This document shows, piece after piece, positions 24,001 to 35,800 of a stretch of DNA of 64,000 nucleotides; position 1 is the first letter of the stretch; each line of letters opens with the position of its first letter. The stretch comes from Pomphorhynchus laevis. Lineage: Eukaryota; Acanthocephala; Palaeacanthocephala; Echinorhynchida; Pomphorhynchidae. The translations under genes were made by a program, and so were the position numbers. The DNA is taken from positions 1 to 64,000 of the forward strand of contig WNNJ02001901.1 in NCBI GenBank assembly GCA_012934845.2, given 5' to 3'. Below the pieces are notes generated by a model. It was not told where the DNA came from. It did no database searches and worked only from the letters and a program-made list of their open reading frames with translations.

Positions 24001-27000
24001 TGATGTTATGAAGGTCGCAAATCAGTGTCGTGTTTATGCTGAAATTAAGCCAATAATTTCAATAATTGGTTCTGTAAACCAATTATTGGCCACGTTATTA
24101 ATGCTAATCAATCATTCGAGAGGCTGAATATTGATTTTAAGGGTCATCTTGATTCTGTCATGAAAACCCGATATTTGCTCTGTGTCATCGATGAGTATTC
24201 TCGATTCCCTTTCGCCGTTCCGTGTGTAGACTGTCCTTCATCATCAGTAATATCTGATTTGCGCCAAATCTTCAGCATTTTTAAGTTACCGGCTAGAATA
24301 TATTCGATACAGGGAACATGTTTTCAATCTCGGGAATTTCGCGATTTTCTTTCATCCTAAGGTGTCGCATGTAGTAGAAGCACGCCGTACAACCGAGAGG
24401 AAATGAGCAGGCAGAACGGTTTGTCGGAATAATTTGGAAGGCAGTCCAGTTAGCAACAAAGTCGAAAAACTTGTCCTGTAAATACTGGGAAATAGTTTTA
24501 CCTACAGTATTAGCGTCTCTGCGATCCTTATTATGTATTAGCACCGGAGAGACGCCTCACGGTCGTTTGCTTTGCTACTCAAGAAATTCTAAAAATTTAC
24601 ACCACAGTGGATCAAAAACAACAGGGCCTTCTTACTCAAAGATGATCGAGCACTAAAATCTGGAAATTATTTTCGTCAAGTAGAACTATTGCAATCCAAC
24701 GGCCACTACGATGTTGTACGAGACGAATATAGAAAAGTCGGCCGTATCCGTTCGTAAATTAGCGAGAATACCACAGACTAGCACAGTAACATGCGATTAT
24801 ACAGTTATCAGTCAAGAGTTTGAGTATGCATCCAACTCAACATCTAGTTATCGAGACTATGAAACGTCACGAGTCGGGCAATCATGTCTTACATGAAGAG
24901 CCCGAACACAATTCGATCAAACAAAGAACGGAATTGGAAGATAAAAAGTTGATGGATGCAACGTATACCTGACGAACATTCCAGTCGCGGATGAACACGT
25001 ATGGTCTAGAACGGACGTCGATGCTCTTGGACATAAACAACGAAGACAAAGATCCGTATATCTCAACGATTACAAATGGTGACGGGAAGATTGTTATGAC
25101 ATTAAATGTATTTGAATGTTACATAATGTTTTGTGTTTCAGATATTATTGAATAAACACCAAAGTGGTTTAATCTACAATACATTCCATAAGCAAAGCAA
25201 ATTTTTATTCGATTTAAGCAGCCACAGGGTACATCGTCAATGCGTTATCAGTGCGTAGTGAGAAACCACTGACTTTAATTGATGAAAGATCATCAATTAA
25301 ATGATTATCATTATATCGAGATGATTTTATTTGCGGTGAGTATTCGACTACCGCAAATAAAAAGGGAACGGATGAAAATACTCTAAATTGATAGACAAAT
25401 GTAACGACTATATTATTATGTATGCAATATTGTTTCATTTCACATAATTCAGTAAAACATCTTTTATGTATCGAACAGAATGTTTTAAATTTTATAAATT
25501 GATTTGCTAGGGATTATATATATTTGATTATAATAAATATAACACATATATAAATGTAATATAACAAATATATAAATGTATAATATATTATAACAAATAT
25601 ATAACAAATATATTAATTAAAACATTATAACAAATATATAAATGTATAATATATAAATATTATCATTATATTTATATAATATATAAATATTATCAATATA
25701 TAAATATATATGCATTATAATATCATTATGTTAAGTAAAGGTGTATCAATGCGCCATCTAGTCTAAAATTGGTAAATACAGAATCGTCCACAGTGAGTCG
25801 TCAACTGGGTCAAAATAGTATTCTATCTAAAAGTAATCTATTGAAGTCATTCGCGGTAGAGAACAATTACATCGGTGTATTCAAATTAGCAGGTACCTTG
25901 ATTTTAACGGGGCAATTAAATTTGATCCGAGAAGCAAATTCCTTGAAGTTCATTTCAATGTCTATATAACATTGAAATTTAAATATTAAAAAATATTTCT
26001 ATTTTCGTAGAATTCTTGTTTTATAGTTCTTTCGGTTTTTGTTAGTTCTTTAGGCTTTTGTTATCGTAATTTATCCTAATACGATAAATTACGATATTCA
26101 GTACAAATGTGATCCAAATAAGATCCTCTCAGACCTCAGAAAGTCACGCACTAAAAAGTCATCATTTAAATTTAGGGTTCACTTAAATTTGCTTCAACAG
26201 TAAATAAATGTGCTAATCAGACTTTTCCTAGCAGTTCCTTCTGATGACCAATAATCCTTATTCTGATGTATCATTTTTGTTATAGTCAATTTATAAAATA
26301 CGGAGACTCAATTATCTGATCTGAATTGTTCTACTGACCTGTTATTTTTGACCTGTGGACTTTGTTTTCCCGGTAATATAACCTCTGTCAGAAATATTGA
26401 AACTATGTATTATTGATTACGACGTTATTATTCTCTAACTTTCAAACAAGTTTGATGATTTTTTCTATTTCTTATAATGGAGAAGTATACATCAACAAAA
26501 TATTATTAAAATATTAAATTTATAATATACAAAATTATTATTATATTATTAAAATATAAAATATTATTTTGTAATATTAAAATAAATTTAAACTATTAAA
26601 CGGAATTTTTTACGGATGAATTATAAACAAGATGCTTTCTATTAGAATAAATTAGGCTGAATTATGTCATTAGCACGTATTTGACCCTGCTGTTATGTTG
26701 GGTCGAGGAATAGAGGTCGAAACATGATAACATAGCAGTTCCTTCTGATGATCTCTAATCCTTATTCTGATACAACGTCTATTATTTATTAGTCAATTCA
26801 TAAAAATTGACTTTTTAAATTTCAATTTTTTTATTTTAACTTGATATGAATATAAATTGAATAAAATCTAAGATAATTATATTATTTATCTTTATTTTTA
26901 ATTTATATATTGTATAAATACGCATACTCAATTATCTGATCTGATTTCTTGTCTAAATATGTGATTTTATTCTTTTCAACAATAATCTCAGTATTTTACA

Positions 27001-30000
27001 GTTTTGCAGTCAACTGATTTCTTTTTAAGTCAAAACCGATTTTACAACAAAATATTTGTGTAAATTAGGCAAAATATTTGGATGCTTCTGTATTTATACG
27101 TCAAAAAAATTAGCAGAAAGCGTACCTCATTGAATCGAATAGCTCTTGGCATTGTAATTTAGTGTCTACTGGTTGGATAAAGAAGTCTTCTACTGAGTAG
27201 AATGTCACAATAGATGCCTGGAATGGGATATTCACGTCATTTAACTTAATTTCGGGATATTTGCAGTTGAAGTGTGCAAAGCCGGATACGCTATGCTAAT
27301 TAGAAAATATACAAGTTACAAAAATAGAAAATTCGTAGTCTTTTAATATCAATATTTCAACAACAGAACATAAGAATATAATATAAAATACGTCTAGTTA
27401 CAAAATTAGCTTAAAAATTTCTGAAAATGTAAAGTACTCAGATGCTTGTTATTTGATTATAGTTTAAAAGCTCTGTAACTCTGTTGGACGAAAGAGATTT
27501 TTAAATTTTTCACAACCAAATAAATGTTCGATGGCATATCCACTATATTTTCATATAGTGAATTATATATCAGGAATTAACATATTAGGGTATACGTATT
27601 GTGCATCAGGAACATATTACCACATGATGAATAATATATCAATATTATCATATTTTAAGTTGATATACACGTGCAGCCATTTATACTATTGATAATTATT
27701 ATCTTTTATAATTATCATATTATCGCAGATGTATCAAAGCAGCTAACTGAGTCAACGTATTTTATATAAATTAAAAATAATACGAAATAAAAATAACATA
27801 ATTTAATAAAAAATTATAAATAATTAACAATTTCCATAGAAGATTTTATATAATTTATATTTTATCTAATACCCATATATTTATATTTATTTGAGTGTTT
27901 TATTTTTGATAAGATAGGCGTTATAGTTGTTATAATATATATGTATACCTAGATACGAATTTAAAGTTAATTAATTTTACTAACGCTTCTTCAATATCTA
28001 CTAAATCTAGATTTGTATAAAGCGTTCTAAAATCGTACGTATTTATATTTTGAAAATTTATTCCTTTTGTCTGTTCTAAAAATTCTTTTGTAGAATTAAT
28101 ACTGAAATAGTGTTTTATACCAGTATTAATTTCGATTACCTTGCAATATTTTTTAAAGTGTGCTTTAATTACTTCAAGTATTTTATTCATATAGACAGAA
28201 AGTGGTTTTAATGTACATTTAAACGCACTACATATGAACCTAGGTTTTATTGGATTTTTATGTAATTTTGGATTCCAATATAATATAGATATAGTTTTAT
28301 TATCTAATTCAACCTTTATACCCTTTTTATCAAAATAAAACAGTGACTTGTAATAATCGTTTAAACTAAAATCACGGAGTTCATACGCTGAAATATTTTA
28401 ATATTTTATATTATAGCGTCTTTTTAATATCAGCAAAATCTAAATTTGTGTAAAGAACTAAATTCGTAAGTATTTATATTTTTTAAATTAATCCATTTTG
28501 TGTTCTAAAAATTCTTTTAAAAGAATTAATACTGAGAATAAAAAACTGAGTCTATGTAACAAATAAAATAATAAAAAATAATTACAAATGACGAATCTCC
28601 TATGATGAAATTAAATTATATAGTATCTAACTCTAATACAAAGTATAGTATTTATTATCCATTCAAGAGCATTTACTGCTTAAGAGTTTAAATATTTCAA
28701 ATAATAAGTAATTGTTATATTACATTTTATATAATTTATATTTATAAAATTAAAAATTTAAAATTAAAATAAATTTTATGAACAGACGATGCATCATAAT
28801 AAGGAATAGTGGCCATCAGGATAAACAGTTATGACATCAGGCTTCGGTCCCTATTCCTCCACCCAACATATTAGCGGGGACAATATATTTTAATGATGAA
28901 TCTCCTCTGATGAAATAAAATTATCTACTATATAACTTAATACATAGTATATTATTTATTATCCATACATAAACATTTATCATTTAAGAGTTTAAATCTT
29001 TCAAATAATAAGTAAATGTTATATTACATTTTATAAAATTCATATTTATAAAGTTAAAATTTAAAGTTAAAATGAATTTTATAAAAAGACGATGCATCAG
29101 AATAAGGATTAGAGGTCATCAAGAGGAACTATGGTATGATAGCTATGATATCAGGTTTCTGCTTCTGTACTTAAATTGAAATAAATTATCTATAAAAGGT
29201 AATAAATTACCTTTATATCTCAAATTTATTTCAATTTGAAATAAATTATCATTTGAAATTAATCCGTATAACGAAAATCAACAAATCTAACTTAGAAATT
29301 CTACATATGGAAAGAAGTGATTTCGAATGGATAAGAATAGCATATTCTTATACAATCAATCCGATAAAATATAGGATTTAACAATTTGTCATTAGAAATT
29401 GTTTAGTTGATAAACTGTATTCAGCTAAGATACCCATTGGCGAAACTACTATTTAGTGGAGAACAATCATTGACTACCTACTCACCTGTAAGTCCAGAAT
29501 AAAAAAATTAAATTCCTGGTTTTGCTTGTTTGCGGTGTGAGCATCAGTAAGATGATAAAGCATATTCTCTAGGTGTGAATATTTACCCACGATGGGTGAA
29601 TGATCTCTTAAGTTGGCAAATCTTACAGATAACTCGCAAATCAATTTTGATACTTTAGTCACCTTTTAAGCCATTTAACTACATCCAATAGTAGGCTTAT
29701 TGTCCTAAATAATAATGGGCAATTCTATAATCTTAACTAAATTGTCATATATTTCAAGTCGGATAACTTATAATGAATCTATTATTAATGCGACCACATG
29801 TATTTAAAATATTTTAAGCATTTAAAATATGATGACCGGGGTGTATTTCCTAAAAGAAGTTTTTTTATCAACCTCAACATCTTTTAAATCTACCTCGACA
29901 CTTTTAAGATAAATCTCGACACCCGGAGTAGAAGCTTTTACTTTTTACAATCACGATACTTACGAAAAATACCATATGTAATTGGAAAGTGAACTTATAA

Positions 30001-32801
30001 GCAGTCAATACAAAAAAAGCTGACAACGAACAATGATTTTAGAATCGATAAACAATCATCGAAGAAAAGCAAAACTGTCGCATGAAAATAGGACCGAATC
30101 AATTATCTTTATTGAACTTCAAATGAATTTATCTCGCCCACGAAAAAGCTGACAACGAACAATGATTTTAGAATCGATAAACAATCATCGAAGAAAAGCA
30201 AAACTATCGCATGAAAATAGGGCCGAATCAATTATCTTTATTGAACTTCAAATGAATTTATCTCGCCCACGAAAAAGCTGACAACGAACAATGATTTTAG
30301 AATCGATAAACAATCATCGAAGAAAAGCAAAACTATCGCATGAAAATAGGGCCGAATCAATTATCTTTATTGAACTTCAAATGAATTTATCTCGCCCACG
30401 AAAAAGCTGACAACGAACAATGATTTTAGAATCGATAAACAATCATCGAAGAAAAGCAAAACTATCGCATGAAAATAGGGCCGAATCAATTATCTTTATT
30501 GAACTTCAAATGAATTTATCTCGCCCACGAAAAAGCTGACAACGAACAATGATTTTAGAATCGATAAACAATCATCGAAGAAAAGCAAAACTATCGCATG
30601 AAAATAGGGCCGAATCAATTATCTTTATTGAACTTCAAATGAATTTATCTCGCCCACGAAAAAGCTGACAACGAACAATGATTTTAGAATCGATAAACAA
30701 TCATCGAAGAAAAGCAAAACTATCGCATGAAAATAGGGCCGAATCAATTATCTTTATTGAACTTCAAATGAATTTATCTCGCCCACGAAAAAGCTGACAA
30801 CGAACAATGATTTTAGAATCGATAAACAATCATCGAAGAAAAGCAAAACTATCGCATGAAAATAGGGCCGAATCAATTATCTTTATTGAACTTCAAATGA
30901 ATTTATCTCGCCCACGAAAAAGCTGACAACGAACAATGATTTTAGAATCGATAAACAATCATCGAAGAAAAGCAAAACTATCGCATGAAAATAGGGCCGA
31001 ATCAATTATCTTTATTGAACTTCAAATGAATTTATCTCGCCCACGAAAAAGCTGACAACGAACAATGATTTTAGAATCGATAAACAATCATCGAAGAAAA
31101 GCAAAACTATCGCATGAAAATAGGGCCGAATCAATTATCTTTATTGAACTTCAAATGAATTTATCTCGCCCACGAAAAAGCTGACAACGAACAATGATTT
31201 TAGAATCGATAAACAATCATCGAAGAAAAGCAAAACTATCGCATGAAAATAGGACCGAATCAATTATCTTTATTGAACTTCAAATGAATTTATCTCGCCC
31301 ACGAAAAAGCTGACAACGAACAATGATTTTAGAATCGATAAACAATCATCGAAGAAAAGCAAAACTATCGCATGAAAATAGGGCCGAATCAATTATCTTT
31401 ATTGAACTTCAAATGAATTTATCTCGCCCACGAAAAAGCTGACAACGAACAATGATTTTAGAATCGATAAACAATCATCGAAGAAAAGCAAAACTATCGC
31501 ATGAAAATAGGGCCGAATCAATTATCTTTATTGAACTTCAAATGAATTTATCTCGCCCACGAAAAAGCTGACAACGAACAATGATTTTAGAATCGATAAA
31601 CAATCATCGAAGAAAAGCAAAACTATCGCATGAAAATAGGGCCGAATCAATTATCTTTATTGAACTTCAAATGAATTTATCTCGCCCACGAAAAAGCTGA
31701 CAACGAACAATGATTTTAGAATCGATAAACAATCATCGAAGAAAAGCAAAACTATCGCATGAAAATAGGGCCGAATCAATTATCTTTATTGAACTTCAAA
31801 TGAAACTTAAAAAGGGCATATATACTTAGTATATTTATACTATATGCTCAGTATATGCTTGAAAAGGACAAATCATTGAAATATTGTCTATAAATTTATT
31901 TCATCAAAATGAATAGATAAAATTGTTGCTAATCTTCTCAAAATACGGTCGATTCAGAAATGCTAATGCTAGCGTCAAAGGCGGGGATAAGATAACGGTA
32001 AAATTCCATGAGTTATTACTTAAAACATTCATTTTGATGAATTTTGGGCAAATGTACAAGGATTTGTAAATTTATTTGCAAAAGGGATTTGTATGAAAAA
32101 CTAAATAAATATAATTTTAAAACTATACATCATAAGTTATAAATAAATACGACCCGTTTAAGGAAATGCTGCAATTTATTAGAGAAAAAAAGTATAAATA
32201 AAAATATTACGTGTAAAAATATTATGCCAGAATAGTAGAATATGATAATATGATAATATTATGTTATTATGAATAGTATAATATTATGTTATTCAGTAGA
32301 CACTGTTTCCATTTCAGGATTAAATATGACACGATCACACTAAATTAATGAACTATTAAAATACCAATTAATAAAAATCAATCCTTACGCTTTTAAAAGT
32401 TTATTTTCATACAAACAAACGATTTTCATACAAACACCCAATTTCCGGACAAACAAACGTTTGTTTGATCGAACGTTGACCAATGGAATCATCGACTATT
32501 TAATATATTTCAAACAATATAACTTTGAGAGATAAAATTATACCATTATTTCAAAAGAAAGCTTTTGAAAGCGAAACGTAACTTGAGGCGCGTTGCTAAT
32601 AATTTCTCAACCCGTAGCACACTGATGATGTATGTGCTAAAGTTACGTGTATGGTAAGTATGATTAGCCGAACGTTTAGTTTTCCAAGTCCAGGAAACTC
32701 AAGCTTCATGACGAAAATGCAAGCTACGTTAGTATTTAGCATATAGTTAATTCTTAATGCATTAATCCCCGGCAGTGGTTCTTAATAATTCGGTTCAATT
32801 T

Positions 32802-32888
<87 letters not shown>

Positions 32889-35800
32889 TATGTTTTCCTC
32901 ATGAAGAGGCATAAACACCAGGCAGCATTCTATATATACTCATCAGATCAAGAAATAGAACCGAATTATTCTTGCATTATTTAAAGTCGCTACGTATGCC
33001 CAGTCATCCTATGTGTGACGACAAACTTCACAACGGTATACGCGTTTCGCTCTAACGGAGCTCATCAGTACCGTGACTTCTATAATCATCTATAGGCACC
33101 TTAACACACGCTTAAACAGTGTTTAAAGCTCGAAAAACAGAACTACCCTTAATCTGAATCATCGAAGGGAATTTAGCATAATCTCTGTGCATGGCAGTGA
33201 CTATTACAGCTTAACCATGCATCAGGCACTAAATTCTTTTTAATAGAAATGCTGTTTAACAGGGACACTAAATATATAAAATTTGTTGTTACACCCGCCC
33301 TGGGACACACAATGATGTACTCATGAAAATATCACTATGTTTTCCTCGTGATGAGGCATAAACACCAGGCAGCATTCTATATATCATCATCAGATCAAGA
33401 AATAGAACAGAATTATTCTCGCAATATTCAAAGTCGCTACGTATGCCCAGTCATCCTATGTGTGACGACAAACTTCAACAACGGTATACGCGTTTCGCTC
33501 TAACGGAGCTCATTAAAGTCACGGTACACAATCGGATTTAATACTATAAAAATGTATCCTTCAAAGGATCATGTGAAAAAGCAAGCAACGACAGCAAGTA
33601 AAATTTCTGCCGAATAAAATTAGGAAGATCCGGAAAGCATATGGTAGTTTAAAGAGGTAATGCCGATGCTACAACGTAAGAAAATTCATGAAGATGCTTT
33701 CTTGATATATCACAAGGCAGCCGAAACGACTGATGGTAGTTCATCCTACTGATGAGTGCTGCCGGCTACCATCAGCTCGTCTAGGAGTGATAAGGAAGTC
33801 TGCTCTACTTGTAATCGAACTCCGGTTTTTGGCAACATTTACAATTATAAAACTGAAGCTTATCAGCTCCCGGACACATTTTAACACAATCGGATTTAAT
33901 ACTATAAAAATGTATCCTCCAAAGGATCCTGTGAGAAAGCAAGCAACGACAGCAAGTAAAATTTCTGCCGAATAAAATTAGGAAGATCCAGAAAGCACAT
34001 GGTTAGTTTAAAGAGGATAGGGCCATGCTACCACGTTAGCAAGTTCTCGGAAATGCATATTCAAAATATCACAAGACAGCCGAAACGACTGATGGTAGTT
34101 CACCCTACAGATGAATGCTGCCGGCTACCATCAGCTCGTCTAGGAGTGATAAGGAAGTCTGCTCTACTTGTAATCGAACTCCGGTTTTTGGCAACATTTA
34201 CAATTATAAAACTGAAGCTTATTAGCTCCCGGAGCACAGTTTAACACATCCAGATATAAAATTATAAAAATGTATCCTCCAAAGGATCCTGTGAGAAAGC
34301 AAGCAACGACAGCAAGTGAAATTCCTGCCGAATAAAATTAGGAAGATCCAGAAAGCACATGGTTAGTTTAAAGAGGATAGGGCCATGCTACCACGCTAGC
34401 AAGTTCTCGGAAATGCCTATTTAATACATCACAAGGCAGCCGAAACATATGATGGTAGTTCACCCTACAGATGAGTGCTGCCGGCTACCATCAGATCGTC
34501 TAGGAGTGATAAAGAAGTCTGCTCTACGTGTAATCGAACTCCGGTATTTGGCAACATCTACAATTATGAAACTGAAGCTTATTAGCTCCCGGAGCACAGT
34601 TAAACACATTCAGATATAAAATTATAAAAATGTATCCTCCAAAGGATCCTGTGATAAAGCAAGCAACGACAGCAAGTGAAATTCTTGCCGAATAAAATTA
34701 GGATGGCCGGAAAGCACATGGTTTGTCTAAAGAGGCTAGATTCATGCTACCACGTTAGCAAATTCTCGGAAATGTCTATTTTATATATCACAAGGCAGCC
34801 GAAACGACTGATGGTAGGTAGTTCACCTTACTGATGAGTGCTGCCGGCTACCATCAGCTTGTCTAGGAGTGATAAGGAAGTCTGCTCTACTTGTAATCGA
34901 ACTCCGGTTTTTGGCAATACCGGAGTATTGCCAAATACCCGGTATTTACATCATATATATGATGCCTGAACATAGTGATTTATTTACGAGTACACCATTT
35001 AGTGTCCCAGGACAGGTGTAAACAACAAATTAAAAATATATATAATTTGTTGTTACACAATTGTATAACAATTATTGTATAGCAATAATTTGTTGTTATA
35101 CAATATATATAATAGTGGTGCACGGATGTGCTGAGTAGACAACTGTCCAGGATTACTTGCGAAATATGGCATTTATACGAAATGGTGTTGCTTGATAGAC
35201 TGGACTTCGATTTACGACTTTCAGTCACCATGTCACTTCTAGACGACCAATGAGTACCCGGCAACACTCATCAGCAGAATGAAGTACTCACTTACCGTTT
35301 CCAATTGCTGTGTGACATTGCGAATAAAGGGTTTCCGACACTTTGCTTAATTGTCTGAGGCTTACGCTTTTAACCAGATCAAATTGCAGTGCGGACCATC
35401 CTTAAACACTAGGCAGAGGTTGTTGCTGAATTGTCGCTGCACTCGTTGGATCCTTAATGGATACGGGAGGTATAATAGTAGTGAAAGGATGTGCTGAGTA
35501 GACAACGCTCCAGGTTTCCTTTCGAAATACGGCATTTTTACTAAATGGTACTGCTTGATAGACTGGACTTCGATTTACGACTTTCACTCACCATGTCACT
35601 TCTAGACGACCAAAGAGTACCCGGCAACACTCATCAGTAGAATGAAGTACTCACTTGCCGTTTCGGTTGCCTGTTTGACATTGTGAATAAAAGACTTTCC
35701 GACACTTTGCTTAATTGTCTAAGGCTTACGCTCTCGGCGTAAGCCTTAGACAATTAAGCCTTAATTGTCTAAGGCTTACAATCGTCAAGCTTATTCTCAA

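Larger units (their letters stand above)
21439..25181 (+). mobile_element. Ty3/gypsy LTR retrotransposon, CsRn1-like, complete but inactive
   Basis: Flanked by 90-bp LTRs (21439-21528, 25092-25181) beginning TGTTATGACATT and by the 5-bp direct repeat CATTC, which supports a single insertion event. Inside, in order: gag from 21563 (EEWIYWKRRLESFF), CCHC knuckle (CYFCGN), protease (TGSTDNFID), RT, RNase H, integrase. The integrase motifs IDFKGH, IDEYSRFPFAVP and SRSTPYN match the CsRn1/Kabuki branch of Ty3. It sits in the intron between the two Tudor exons in opposite orientation to the gene. Many stops and key-residue changes make it non-autonomous. No obvious tRNA primer site follows the 5' LTR. 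Confidence 0.88.
33527..34935 (+). repeat. Tandem array of four about 360-bp units carrying hammerhead-like motifs
   Basis: Each unit has ACTATAAAAATGTATCC, then a segment with AAGCAAGCAACGACAGCAAG, then the hammerhead-like block, then CTGCTCTACTTGTAATCGAA. Motif starts 33716, 34075, 34435 and 34794 give periods of 359, 360 and 359. Unit identity looks about 90%. Short frames inside are incidental. Confidence 0.9.
35100..35735 (-). repeat. Two about 362-bp hammerhead-bearing units, inverted relative to the 34-kb array
   Basis: The blocks from GGATGTGCTGAGTAGACAAC (35115, 35487) to the CTTAATTGTCT.AGGCTTACGC end (35348, 35710) are two head-to-tail copies. They are a diverged subfamily of the 34-kb units and share orientation with the GIY-YIG relic at 35769-36005, as pseudo-LTR units 3' of a PLE would. 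Confidence 0.85.

Noticed and set aside
30013-31804. CRISPR array or coding tandem repeat
   Set aside because: Units are continuous 129-bp repeats without variable spacers, in an animal intron, and every frame is stopped.
32775-32984. Protein with repeated Tyr-Ile from the TA tract
   Set aside because: It is a translation of the (TA)n microsatellite running into repeat B.
33733-34244. Two similar 80-codon frames read through the tandem array
   Set aside because: They repeat only because the array repeats, and they run across the structured hammerhead-like block; no protein signature.
35402-35587. 61-codon minus-strand frame in the hammerhead array
   Set aside because: Non-conserved between the two units and overlaps repeat sequence.
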